NCBI GenBank assembly: GCA_003640385.1
Contig: RCAB01000578.1
Span: forward strand, 1-36,219
Direction of reading: 5' to 3'
Source of the DNA: Setaria digitata
Taxonomy: Eukaryota; Nematoda; Chromadorea; Rhabditida; Setariidae
Length of the DNA: 36,219 bases
The notes below the pieces were generated by a model, which worked only from the letters and a program-made list of their open reading frames with translations, was not told the DNA's origin and ran no database searches. Position 1 is the first letter of the stretch; each line of letters opens with the position of its first letter. Below are positions 12,701-22,460 of the stretch, in pieces. The position numbers and the translations under genes were made by a program.

Positions 12701-15267
12701 CGTTGATGGAATTTTAATAAATTTTTAAAAATAGTCAAAATACAGGCGTTATAACAGACCTCTCGGCAACGAAGCAAATGTACGCACCAGCACCGTCATT
12801 TGGAGTGTGGACAAATTGTAGACCGAGAAAAAGTGCGGCTGGTGTTATATTTTGTGTTGGTGGGCGAGGTAATTTTTAGTTCTTTTGCGATTTGCATTTA
12901 GCAACTAATTTTCCTATTCACATTTTAATTGTGCCTTTATGGAACGCTGAATGTATATGTGGAGACAAGAACCAAATGGGGTGTTGAATGGACGGGCAGT
13001 AGCAAAATAAAGACCATAAATACCATTTGTAGGCACTTCGGGTGATCCATTCCGTTCAGTTGAAGCTTACGATTGGCGTCGTGACAGATGGTTTTCAATC
13101 AGTGATATGAACATTCGGCGACGACATGTTGGCGTAGTTAGCGCCCAAGGGAAACTGTTAGTGCTTGAGAATATAGTACCTTGAGTTTTGATGATTAAAT
13201 TTGTAACTCCATTACTAGGCTAAACTTGTTAGTAGAATTGAAAGTGCAGTTTTCGGTGATAATGATGAGGAGACAATTGGAAACTCTCATTTCTTAGCGA
13301 AGTGATAGAAAGTTAGAATATTTTTAGAAAAGATTTTAGAATTTGTCTTTTTTCAGTTGAATCACTTCTGAAAATGATTTTTTCATATAATCTTGAGTAG
13401 CCTTAACAGAGTCATTCCTTTATGGAAATAGTTGAAAATTTCCTTCTATTTTTTAATTGTTTCAGATATGCAATTGGTGGGCATGATGGAACAAATCACT
13501 TAAGTTCTGCTGAATGTTTCGATCCTGCCACTAATATGTGGCATACTGTTGCATCCATGGATACCCGCCGTAGAGGCATAGCTGTTGGCGCATTAGAAGG
13601 CGCAATATATGCTGTAGGTGGACTTGATGATACTGCTTGTTTTCAGGTATATTTTATATCTAAACCTTATTTCATTCTTCATTTCATTGTAACCTTGTCT
13701 CCTTCTATCATGGTGACGACCTTAAGACTGACTTTGACAGATATAGTTGGGACTAATGAGCGCTATATATCTTCACTTCTACAAATAGTTGGATGACTTC
13801 AACTATTCTTTAGCATTGGAAGAAATGATTTTGTTTTGAATACCAATTGTTTTATGATAATTGATTTCGGTTTTGAATATTTCCTTGCAGACTGTAGAAA
13901 GATATGATATCGAGTCAGATAAATGGTCAGGTGTGGAGCAAATGAATGTGCAGCGAGGAGGAGTTGGTGTTGCTGCTGTGGGTAAGTGCTCTTCAACGTG
14001 GCATATAGTCTGTTTTAATAGATATAATATCCTTCCTTTTTTTTTAAATTTTTCATTTCATTTTCTTATAGGGAAATATTTATTTGCGGTAGGTGGTAAT
14101 GATGGGACTTCCTCACTTGATTCATGTGAGCGATATGATCCACTTCTTAACAAATGGAAATTAGTTGCAAGCATGCAACATCGAAGGTTTGTATGCTTGA
14201 GAGATGATCTGCTTTTTGTAGAATTCCAATCCGAAAACAGTTCTGTCTATAGACCATTAGACTATGGATTATTTAATTTTTCAGCTGTTTGATATTTGGT
14301 TTGAAAAGATTTCTTCAAGAGAAGGATCCTCGTCATTAAATTTCTTGTACTAAAAGTGGTTCAAAAAAGAAGTATCTTCTGTTTCGAACTTTCCCTTTGG
14401 TCTAATATTACAAAAAAGAAAAAAAAAAAAGCCTCCAAGTACTTTATGTCCTTAAACGTGAAATCATCCTTAATGAAACCATATTAATCATTTTAAATAT
14501 CTTTTAAGAAATGAGAACTTTTTAAAATTGAAAACAAGCTTTAGAGCAGGCGCTGGAGTCACAGTACTCGATGGATGTTTGTATGCAATTGGCGGTTTTG
14601 ATGATAATGCTCCATTACCCTCATGTGAACGATACAATCCAGAAGATAATACATGGACATTATTATCACAGATGTCTTGTCCCAGAGGTATTCTCTTGAC
14701 CTTTCGCATCGGAATATAACGTGGATTTGTTGTTTTTTGAAGTTCGTTTGATCTTTTTAAGGTGGCGTTGGTGTCGCGTCCATGGGCGGACGAATTTATG
14801 CAATTGGAGGTCATGATGGAGTGAGGTATTTGAATTCTGTAGAAGCATACGATCCAGCTAATAATCAGTGGTCTTCAGTTGCTACTATAAGCCAGTGCAG
14901 GTTTGTCCTATTTTGTTTATTTTTCATAAGTTGTTTTATCGGAGCAGGCTACTATTATTTTGTTTTTTTTTTTTGTTTGTTTTTTGGAAAGAGAGAAGAA
15001 GGGGGGATGGAGATTTCGTGTGCTGTATTTGCTTCAGAAGGCAGATGATAATTTTATTTTTTCATCTGACATGCTGAAACTGAGTTGATAATTGTTTCAT
15101 ATTAAAACATGAGCATTGGCTTGTGACGATTTTTTTCATTTAGAGCGGGCGCAGGCGTTGCATGGGCAGAATGCCGTGTTGATACGCTGTTACGACCACC
15201 ATCAATGGCTTTGGGTAAAGATAGCGGTTGTGCACCGTGTGTTACGGGAGTTGCTCATTGTGTTTGA
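9735..15267 (+). CDS. kel-8: BTB-BACK-kelch protein, KLHL8 / KEL-8 orthologue
   Basis: Exons: 9735-9924, 10121-10326, 10898-11014, 11233-11343, 11446-11592, 11686-11781, 12102-12245, 12433-12601, 12746-12868, 13033-13156, 13466-13646, 13891-13981, 14072-14186, 14545-14687, 14762-14900, 15144-15267. Every junction is GT-AG and in phase. From the ATG at 9882 the protein is 690 aa, with a Ser-rich reading frame open upstream. The BTB domain is about residues 60-175 ([14 protein letters not shown], then LLYAASILQ). BACK is about 180-285. A Ser/Gly linker leads to six kelch repeats from about 380 (VGGRG, IGGHDG, VGGLDD, VGGNDG, IGGFDD, IGGHDG). Repeat signatures such as [16 protein letters not shown] and CRAGAGVA are those of KLHL8. 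Family members recruit substrates to CUL3 E3 ligases; C. elegans KEL-8 controls turnover of the GLR-1 glutamate receptor at synapses. The last exon encodes a divergent Cys-containing tail ending HCV. Longer introns contain no recognised element except a small repeat at 12008-12057. Confidence 0.9.
12008..12057. repeat. Three-copy 13-bp repeat in kelch-gene intron
   Basis: The unit AAATGGAATAAAT occurs at about 12008-12020, 12030-12042 and 12045-12057. It lies in the intron just upstream of the exon at 12102. This is probably simple local duplication with no evident function. Confidence 0.7.
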
Positions 15268-15394
15268 TTCATTTTTCTGTTTTTTTTTTTTTTTTTTTTG
15301 TCTTGCAGCACTTTTCTAGCAACTCTAGAGATTATAGTTACTGGATGGAGGATGGGTTCATTCAGTTTTAATACAAAAAAAGACAGAAAAAAAA

Positions 15395-15400
15395 AATAAA
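15395..15400 (+). terminator. Candidate poly(A) signal of the kelch gene
   Basis: A canonical AATAAA lies 128 bases past the TGA at 15265-15267. It sits within an A-rich run, so chance occurrence is possible. Confidence 0.4.
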
Positions 15401-16925
15401 CTGAAAAGGATAAGGAGGGAAAGAAAATTCGATGGACAAATGAAGTATAGTAAACAGAGCTTTGGAATAGGTATTCATTCTTTTCCAATGTTTTCTGAAA
15501 AAAAAAAAAAAAAAAAAGATGAAGATTTGAGAATAGAAGGAGTGGACTGGACATGAGAAGCCTGAAAAATTGCGGAGATGACGGATCATTTTGATTGGAA
15601 TACGAAGGGTATCATCACTGAAGCATGACATGCGTATTGCATTTTTCTTGAGCGTTTTACATTGAAAGATCTTGTTCGAAGAACCACAAAGTGCTGTCAG
15701 TTTTCTTTTCCTCCTCTTTTTATTCATCTGTAAAGATTTCTTCTTTCCTTTTTTTAGAATAACGAAATTAGCCTACTTCAGTCACAGTACAATCATTTTA
15801 CTTAATAGCATATCACATTTGGTTTGTGATCCTCCTCTCGTCCTGTCATAATAGCCTATACATATGTTTAGTTCGTGAAGGGACGTAACTTTCTTTCTTA
15901 TAATGTTAGTCGTTTCTTTCTTGTGGAGCTTTTTTTTAGTTGCACAGATTAGCAATGCTTTTCAAGGAAATATCAGAGGGAGTTGAAAGAGTTAGTCGTA
16001 CTGAAGACGCTTTCGTTGCACGCTAATATTTAAAAAGGAAAATTGCAAAATTCAGAAAAAAATTGCAAATTCGCGTAATAATGGCTTAAGATGAAGCATA
16101 GTTCAGGCGAAGTACGACACTACACTACTGTTGTTTCACTGCATCGAGTGTAGAATTCACTGGAAGCCATTTTAAAGCTTACCTTTTTTTCGAGAGATAA
16201 ATTCTACCTAACTCTTGCGTTTGATCGCCAGTTAGTCTTATTTTACATATTGAAAAATATGCCGATCAGTTCAAAAAGATGGTGGACATAATAAAGTTGC
16301 ATCAGCACACAATATGCTATAGACTGTTGGGTAGTTCTGTCGCTGCAATAACAATGTACTTTCTATTTGTAAACTGCTGCAGTCAGAAATAGGATGGTGT
16401 TCCTTGAAATCCCATTCCGGTTCACTAAAGCACATACTTGTAATTGCCAGTTTTCGTTTGCTTTAATGTTTTATTTTTATTCCTTTACTAGACATTTTTG
16501 CTGTATATAATTGTGACCCTTTATTTTTTTTTCCTTTCATAAAATCCCTCCAAAATATACATTCGCACATTTTGTTTTTTGTGAAGCAGGATTACAAATG
16601 AGTACTTCTGAAACTTCGTTTATCACAGTACACGTTTGCTTCAATCTCCACGATATTTATTATTGTATGAAACTTCAATATTGTATAGTAAAGTGCGAAA
16701 TTATGGCCAAAGATTTCTCATAGAAGTTATTCATTTAATTTTTTATTCCGTTCCTCAAAGAAGTAAATTTTCGAGAACTTCTGAACATCAAGATAAAGGC
16801 TGGAATCTTTTACTGTACTATTTTGAAGACAAAAAATTTCGCACTGGCACAATAGAAATTTCAAAATTTTATATTAAATCCCAACATCATGTATAATTTG
16901 CCCTTTCTATCCGGCCATTTTTCAA

Positions 16926-17009
16926 ACTTCCACTCTGCTGTGTTCATTATAGAGCCGCTTTTACCTGTTGTACTTCCACTCTGCTGTGTTCGTTATAGAG
17001 CCGCTTTTA
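16926..17009. repeat. Tandem duplication, 46-bp period
   Basis: A 38-bp block (starting ACTTCCACTCTGCTGTG) at 16926-16963 recurs at 16972-17009 with a single mismatch (CATTAT versus CGTTAT). The two are separated by 8 bp. It is intergenic, with no open frame through it that I can support. Confidence 0.9.
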
Positions 17010-17122
17010 TGTTCATAAAGAAAAACTAGCAAAGAGATGTAGAGAAATAAAAAAATATTTGTGATACAGTAAATTCCTAAAATGATTGAGCAGGTCAAGC
17101 TGTAACTATGGACAAATTTCAA

Positions 17123-17164
17123 CAAATCCAGAACGATATTCACCAAATCCAGAACGATATTCAT
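17123..17164. repeat. Tandem duplication, 21-bp period
   Basis: CAAATCCAGAACGATATTCA occurs at 17123-17142 and again at 17144-17163, giving two adjacent near-identical units about 115 bp downstream of the 46-bp-period duplication. Confidence 0.9.
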
Positions 17165-18560
17165 TTCATAATAGAAGGCTTTAGCTGGAGGCCCGTTACT
17201 TTCCAATCGATTACAATTGGCCAATGGGTAAAGTAATTTACTAGCACCCGTCCTCCTGAGAGGATAAGCATGGATGCGTTCGACGGTCGTCTATGTTACT
17301 ACTAAATGAGATAACAACGACGACTTAGGCATGTGATAGCACTATAAAAATTAAAACTAAGAAGAAACCAACAATAGAGAATAAGGAAATCCAAATTTGG
17401 CGAATTGCAGCACTGCGTCAAACATAAGAATAATGCCTTTGGATAAACAATCACATAACAGCCTCCCGTTGCTCTCCTTCGACCTCTGACAAATAAGCGG
17501 ATTCAGATTCAAAGGAATCTATGTATCTATTTGGCATAATGTTAGTGCTGTCTTTTTCTCCTCAAATTATAGTGAGAGAAAGATTGAGAAGTAAACACAA
17601 AAAATAGAGGACCTCTTGTAATAATTTCATTCATTCATTTCGACATGACCGCAACATCACTGCTTCTATCGAGTTTTGCTTCCGATTCACTACTTTGATT
17701 GCCGATTGCAAATTCTTTCTAACAACTTAAGTGAGATGAGACAACAAAAGTGGAAGCTATGTTTCATACGTTCATTTTAAACGAAATTAACGGAGTTTTC
17801 ACGGAAGGACAAATATAGTTGAATGGATAAATCTTCTGCAGAAAAAAAAAACTGCAGAATTTGACACCTCATCAGTTCGCCCGCAATTAATAAACACCCA
17901 AACAGCGGACCAAGACAGAACCGAAACCTCAAGTGAAACATCAATGAGCCACCACTGAGCACGCCGAATGGGACGATTTTTGTCGTCCAGTTGAAAACTT
18001 CATGCTGTTCAGTGTTCGCACCTTTTGAGTCTGTTGAATGCATGTGACTAGGTGGAGGCTGTGCTCATGGGTGTTTGTCGGCGGGCGGTAGTTAGGTTAT
18101 ATGAAGTGGACTGTTGCAGTTCTAGTCTAGTCTTTATTGTCATTTGAGACCCAGTTCGAGAGTGTGCTACATTTCGATGGATGTAGATGTGGAGAGGGGT
18201 GTAGAGGAAAGGATGGAAAGATGTGACAGAGGAGGAGAGAGAGTGTACTTTTTCTATTTGCTTTTGATATCAAAATGGTGAGTACACTCTTAGCAGATCT
18301 ATTTTTGCTGGGCTGAGCTGTTGCTGCAGCGCTTTTTTCGAGCCCATAGAACCTCTGACCAGTCCCATTCGCTGAGGGTGGTGGATGGGAGTAATGTTGC
18401 AGAAGTGTGTGCGACAATCTCAGAAATGCGGAATTATTTATGCATGGATTTGTTTCATATCATTCTCTTTTAGGCTTTACATAACGGTTACTGTACAGTA
18501 GATGAAAATTTTCGAACTGAAACACATTTCTTTGTAGAGGAAGTTGACAAATTTGGTGTA

Positions 18561-18568
18561 AATTTCAG
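18561..18568 (+). promoter_or_regulatory. Candidate 3' splice or spliced-leader acceptor before PPIE start
   Basis: AAATTTCAG ends at 18568, six bases before the ATG at 18575. It matches the nematode 3' splice consensus very well. It could receive SL1, or be joined by cis-splicing to an upstream leader; an ATG directly followed by GTGAGT sits at about 18274-18282. Confidence 0.6.
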
Positions 18569-18574
18569 ATAGTG

Positions 18575-21500
18575 ATGTCTTTGGTCACTAATTTTCCACA
18601 CAATAAGAAGCGAACATTGTATGTTGGTGGTTTTGGCGAAGAAGTTAATGAGAAAGTATTGCAAGCTGGCTTTGTACCCTTCGGGGAAATTGTGAGCATT
18701 TCAATTCCTTTGGATTATGAGACTGGCAAGCATCGCGGATTTGGGTTTGCCTTTTTATCGTTATGTTACATAAGAAATGTTTATACAGAGGATAAGACCT
18801 GTTGTAGGTTGAAATTCAACTAGTTTTACTTCACATCTTCTGAAATAGTTCAAAAAAATGGGTCATTACATTAAATGCCGTGAAACAGATTGACATGACC
18901 AAAGTGGAGTTGCATTCCTGAACAACTTTTGTGTTTTTTCAACAACTTGTTTTGTTCTCGATGTCTGAATAATCATTGGCAATATTTCGGCATCTATAAT
19001 TATCTGTTAATGACAAACTAATTAAAAGTGGAAACACTGACCAAGGAATGGAACTGAAAGCAAAAAATCAGGAATTATACCGAAGAGTGAATTCATTGGA
19101 GCTATAGTTTTGGCCGTATCAAAGTTCATTAGTAATTACACCACTTGTTTCCGGAATCTTGTGTAACTTCATTTAGATTCGTGGAATATGAACTTGCTGA
19201 AGATGCTGCCGCAGCAATTGATAACATGAATGATTCGGAACTCTTTGGGCGAACAATTCGATGTAATTTTGCCCGGCCGCCAAAAGCAAATGAAAGAAGT
19301 CAGAGGCCGGTTTGGGCGGACGATGAATGGCTTAAAACTGTAAGTTTTGTATTGATCAGTGCCGATGATTGATATTATGCGAGTAGAGGTTTTTACTGCT
19401 CTATTGCTTAATTTTGATGATAAGTTAAAGGAAGCATGGGAAATATTGATATTTTAGGTGGAGTGAATTTTTCTGTAGTTGTCTTATATAACATTTTAAT
19501 CTTAGTTTGTTGATTTAAAGTTACCTCTGATTATTGCTTAATGTTTAACTTATATTTTCGTAGTAAGAGGAAATGATATTAAGTAAAAACTTGAATTCGA
19601 CATAAAAGACTGTTAATAGCCTCAGTACCCAAAAATGCATTTGGTGCACAAAGTGCTAACGAATTCTTGTGTGTTTGTGTTCAAATTCCTTAAAGATGAC
19701 AAAGGCAATAAGGATGAGAAGCTCACGATCCGGTTATCGGGAATCATTATTTAAGTCAAACATTTGAGAGACAGGAAGTTTCCAAAAAATTTAAGGCAGT
19801 GCCTTCGGCATTGGAAGCGAGAAAGTTGGACAGTTTGAGTAAGTGGGCGTTTAATCAACTGAATCATCTTCTCTTGTTCTGTATTACACCAGTGAAACAT
19901 TTCTCATGGATATGGCAAAAAAGAAATTTTGATTTTTAATGTAACGAGGGAGCATTATGTAACTGTCGACAGCGGTTTTGAAGGGATAGAAAAGCTCTGT
20001 AGCATGTCTGCTGATCCTACCACGATTTTCTGATCCAGTGGTGGTTTTGCATCTAACAAATACATTCATCTTTCAAATGTTGCTTCCAAAGGTCAATGAA
20101 AAGAATCAATTTTATATCTGTACAAGCGGCACTTATGATGCTGAACAAACTAAGCGCCCAATTTTTCCTTGCGCATATATACATCTGCTAGCCGAACCAT
20201 TACTAATACTATGACATTTCTTTGCAGTAAGCGCGATAAATTCAAACACTTTCCAAGATTCGTCAAGTCTTAAAATATCGTTTTCTGAGTTGTAGGGATA
20301 AGGAATTTTTGGTTAAAAAATATGTAGTATTATTCTGTCGTCTGTTTTGATTAGGAAAATATATTGAAGAAAATAGTCACAGTAAAATGAAGTTTACAAA
20401 ATTTCTTTATACATTCATAACAAAATTTCAGTACGGTACTGGAGAAAGTACATCGAAAGAAGGTGGTCAATCCGATGGTGCAGTTTCTGAAGAGTCGTCT
20501 GTTGAACCTGTCAGGCTGTCACTGCCGCGGGTTTATTTGGGCATTAGGATTGGAATCAGGTATTTCAAAACCGTTTATATTTTCTTATAATACCAAGAAT
20601 AAAATTTCATAAAAACTTATTAAACGCTAAAAGAATGTTGTACGTTGAAAGCGTTATAATCATAGATTCATCGAGTGACAGAACTGAAGAACAGTAAAAG
20701 TGGTAGGAAGATCTGGATATTTTGGCAGGTCGTTGTTACTTGTTTGTCACCTGTAAACAGTGATTTGGTTAAACGAAACAGTTTTTGATAGCGGAGTTAG
20801 TTAAGTTATGTGAAATTTCAATCTTTATAGGTATATAGGAAGAATAGTAATTGAATTGAGATCTGATGTGGTTCCAAAGACAGCGGAAAATTTCCGACAG
20901 CTTTGTACGGGAGAAAATGGTTTTGGTTACGAAGGTATTCTTTTATTTATTTATTTTTTACTTAACTCGACTGGTTTATTCCTTTATTTTTCCAGTTGTT
21001 CTTTGCTGTTTTATTCTCCTGCTTCCGTTTTTGATTTGGTTCTATTAGTGAAAAAGCAGAGCACTTTTTTTTCGTACCAGCTTCCATGTATAATTTTCGT
21101 ACCAGCTTTCACGTATAATTGTAATAATTTATTATGTACTTATATCTTTTTAGGATCATCTTTCCATAGGATAATTCCGCGATTCATGATACAGGGAGGA
21201 GATTTTACTAAAGGAGATGGAACAGGTGGGAAGTCAATATATGGTTTGAAATTTGCAGATGAGAACTTTAAGGTCCATATTTTCGAGTTTTATTTTAGCT
21301 TAAAACATAGTGTTATTTTATTTTTGAATTTTGGGTTGGTCTGTTGAAATTCCTAACGCCAGGTCTTGTGAATACCACGGTATAGTACTTCATTTTGATT
21401 AACTTAATAAATTTCCAAAATTTTAGTTAAAACACATCATGGCTGGTGTTGTTTCAATGGCAAACTGTGGACCTGATACGAATGGTTCCCAATTTTTTAT

Positions 21501-22036
21501 TTGTACCGAAAAAACGGATTGGCTAGATAATAAGCATGTTGTTTTTGGGCATGTTGTTGAAGGGATGAATATTGTTAGGCAAGTCGAGCAACAAGGCAGT
21601 AAAAGTGGGAAGCCCATGATGCAGGTGTGTAGATTTTTTCGTACATTTTAAACTGAATTCTGTAATCGTTGTATCCTTCATTCTTTAGATATGGGTATGT
21701 TCTTTACTGCTTTGTTTTTAGAAATAAATCTTTGCAAGCTGTTAGCTATACATATATCGGTAATTTATAGGGTCAAACGTAGCATTTACAGGTGAATGTC
21801 CTTTCGATAATTGACTTATATTAATGAATGATAAATATTGTTCGAATTACTCATTTATGTTTCTGGAATCTGACGATTTTTTTGCGTTTAGAAAACGATG
21901 GAATTTCTGTTAGGCCATCTCAATATTTGGCCATATTAGTGCTTATTTAGTGCTATAATGATTTCAGGTGACAATTGTGGAATGTGGTGAATTGAAGCAG
22001 GAAGTGCAGAGTAATATATCAGCTGTGGAAGATTAA
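18575..22036 (+). CDS. PPIE: Peptidyl-prolyl isomerase E (RRM-cyclophilin; CYN-13-like)
   Basis: Exons: 18575-18744, 19177-19339, 20432-20559, 20831-20934, 21154-21272, 21427-21624, 21968-22036. All are in phase and give 316 aa (human 301). An RRM occupies about residues 13-90, with RNP2 LYVGGF at 15-20 and RNP1 KHRGFGFV at 52-59, then the family signature [11 protein letters not shown] Gly/Ser/Glu-rich linker exon follows, then a full cyclophilin domain from about 143. Residues matching the cyclophilin A active site are present: R194, F199, Q202, N241, Q250, F252, W260 and H265, so isomerase activity is expected. PPIE is a nuclear protein of activated spliceosomes that binds RNA and isomerises prolyl bonds. 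The cyclophilin entry ([10 protein letters not shown], then IGRIVIEL) is more divergent than the core. The gene is immediately upstream of SF1, probably in one operon. The 1092-bp intron at 19340-20431 holds nothing recognised. Confidence 0.92.
21069..21118. repeat. 25-bp tandem duplication in a PPIE intron
   Basis: Two adjacent 25-bp units beginning TTTTCGTACCAGCTT lie at 21069-21093 and 21094-21118 and differ at two positions. They are in the intron just upstream of the exon at 21154. Confidence 0.9.
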
Positions 22037-22159
22037 TAGCATTTACTGTTCTAAGCGCTGTTTTTGGTTGTATTATTTTATTGTGTTGCTTTATTTATAG
22101 AGATACAAATTATAAACAGCTTACTGTTCATTGCTGTATGACTGTGAAAGTCACGACAA

Positions 22160-22165
22160 AATAAA
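22160..22165 (+). terminator. Poly(A) signal of PPIE in the intercistronic region
   Basis: AATAAA lies 124 bases after the PPIE stop codon (22034-22036), a normal 3' UTR distance. It is about 260 bases before the candidate SF1 trans-splice acceptor. Confidence 0.65.
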
Positions 22166-22418
22166 TACTACAAATGAAAAATAGATCGTTTGCTTCTTGT
22201 AATAATCCTATCCATTTTTTTTGGAATATAATATCTATATCGGTGATGGTTAGCGTACAGGATGCATGAAGTCACCAAAAGGGATGTATCAGTTAACTTT
22301 GTTTCTTCTCCATTTCCATTAAAAATTAGTTTAGAAATATTGTGATTGTGATCTCGCAAGAAATGAATTATGTAGCTCCAACTTATGGTGATATCTAGAC
22401 CGTGTTCAATTTACGTAG

Positions 22419-22427
22419 GGTTTTTAG
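22419..22427 (+). promoter_or_regulatory. Candidate trans-splice acceptor for SF1
   Basis: GGTTTTTAG ends at 22427, 33 bases upstream of the SF1 ATG at 22461. It is a good nematode 3' splice site with no obvious paired upstream donor, as expected for spliced-leader addition to a downstream operon gene. A T8 tract lies near 22213-22220, between the poly(A) signal and this site. Confidence 0.5.
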
Positions 22428-22460
22428 TTTTGCAACTATCAAAGCAAACGAATAACGAAA

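Larger units (their letters stand above)
15268..18574. other. Intergenic region between kelch gene and PPIE
   Basis: No coding exon could be supported. It holds the kelch gene 3' UTR with an AATAAA at 15395-15400, homopolymers (T20 at 15280-15299, A20 at 15498-15517), and tandem duplications at 16926-17009 and 17123-17164. A relatively GC-rich stretch at about 17400-18420 is the likely promoter region for the downstream PPIE-SF1 pair. The last part, before 18575, is the likely leader or outron. Confidence 0.5.

Noticed and set aside
15368..15727. Antisense frames of 99 and 119 codons
   Set aside because: They are dominated by Phe and Lys from A/T homopolymers, overlap each other in different frames, and have no family resemblance.
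18127..18417. 96-codon antisense frame
   Set aside because: Low-complexity Ser/His/Pro/Leu composition with no domain or splice support; it probably reflects the higher GC of a promoter region.
20856..21347. 163-codon open frame on + strand
   Set aside because: This is read-through of two real PPIE exons (20831-20934 and 21154-21272) plus the intron between them. The cyclophilin consensus requires removing the intron.
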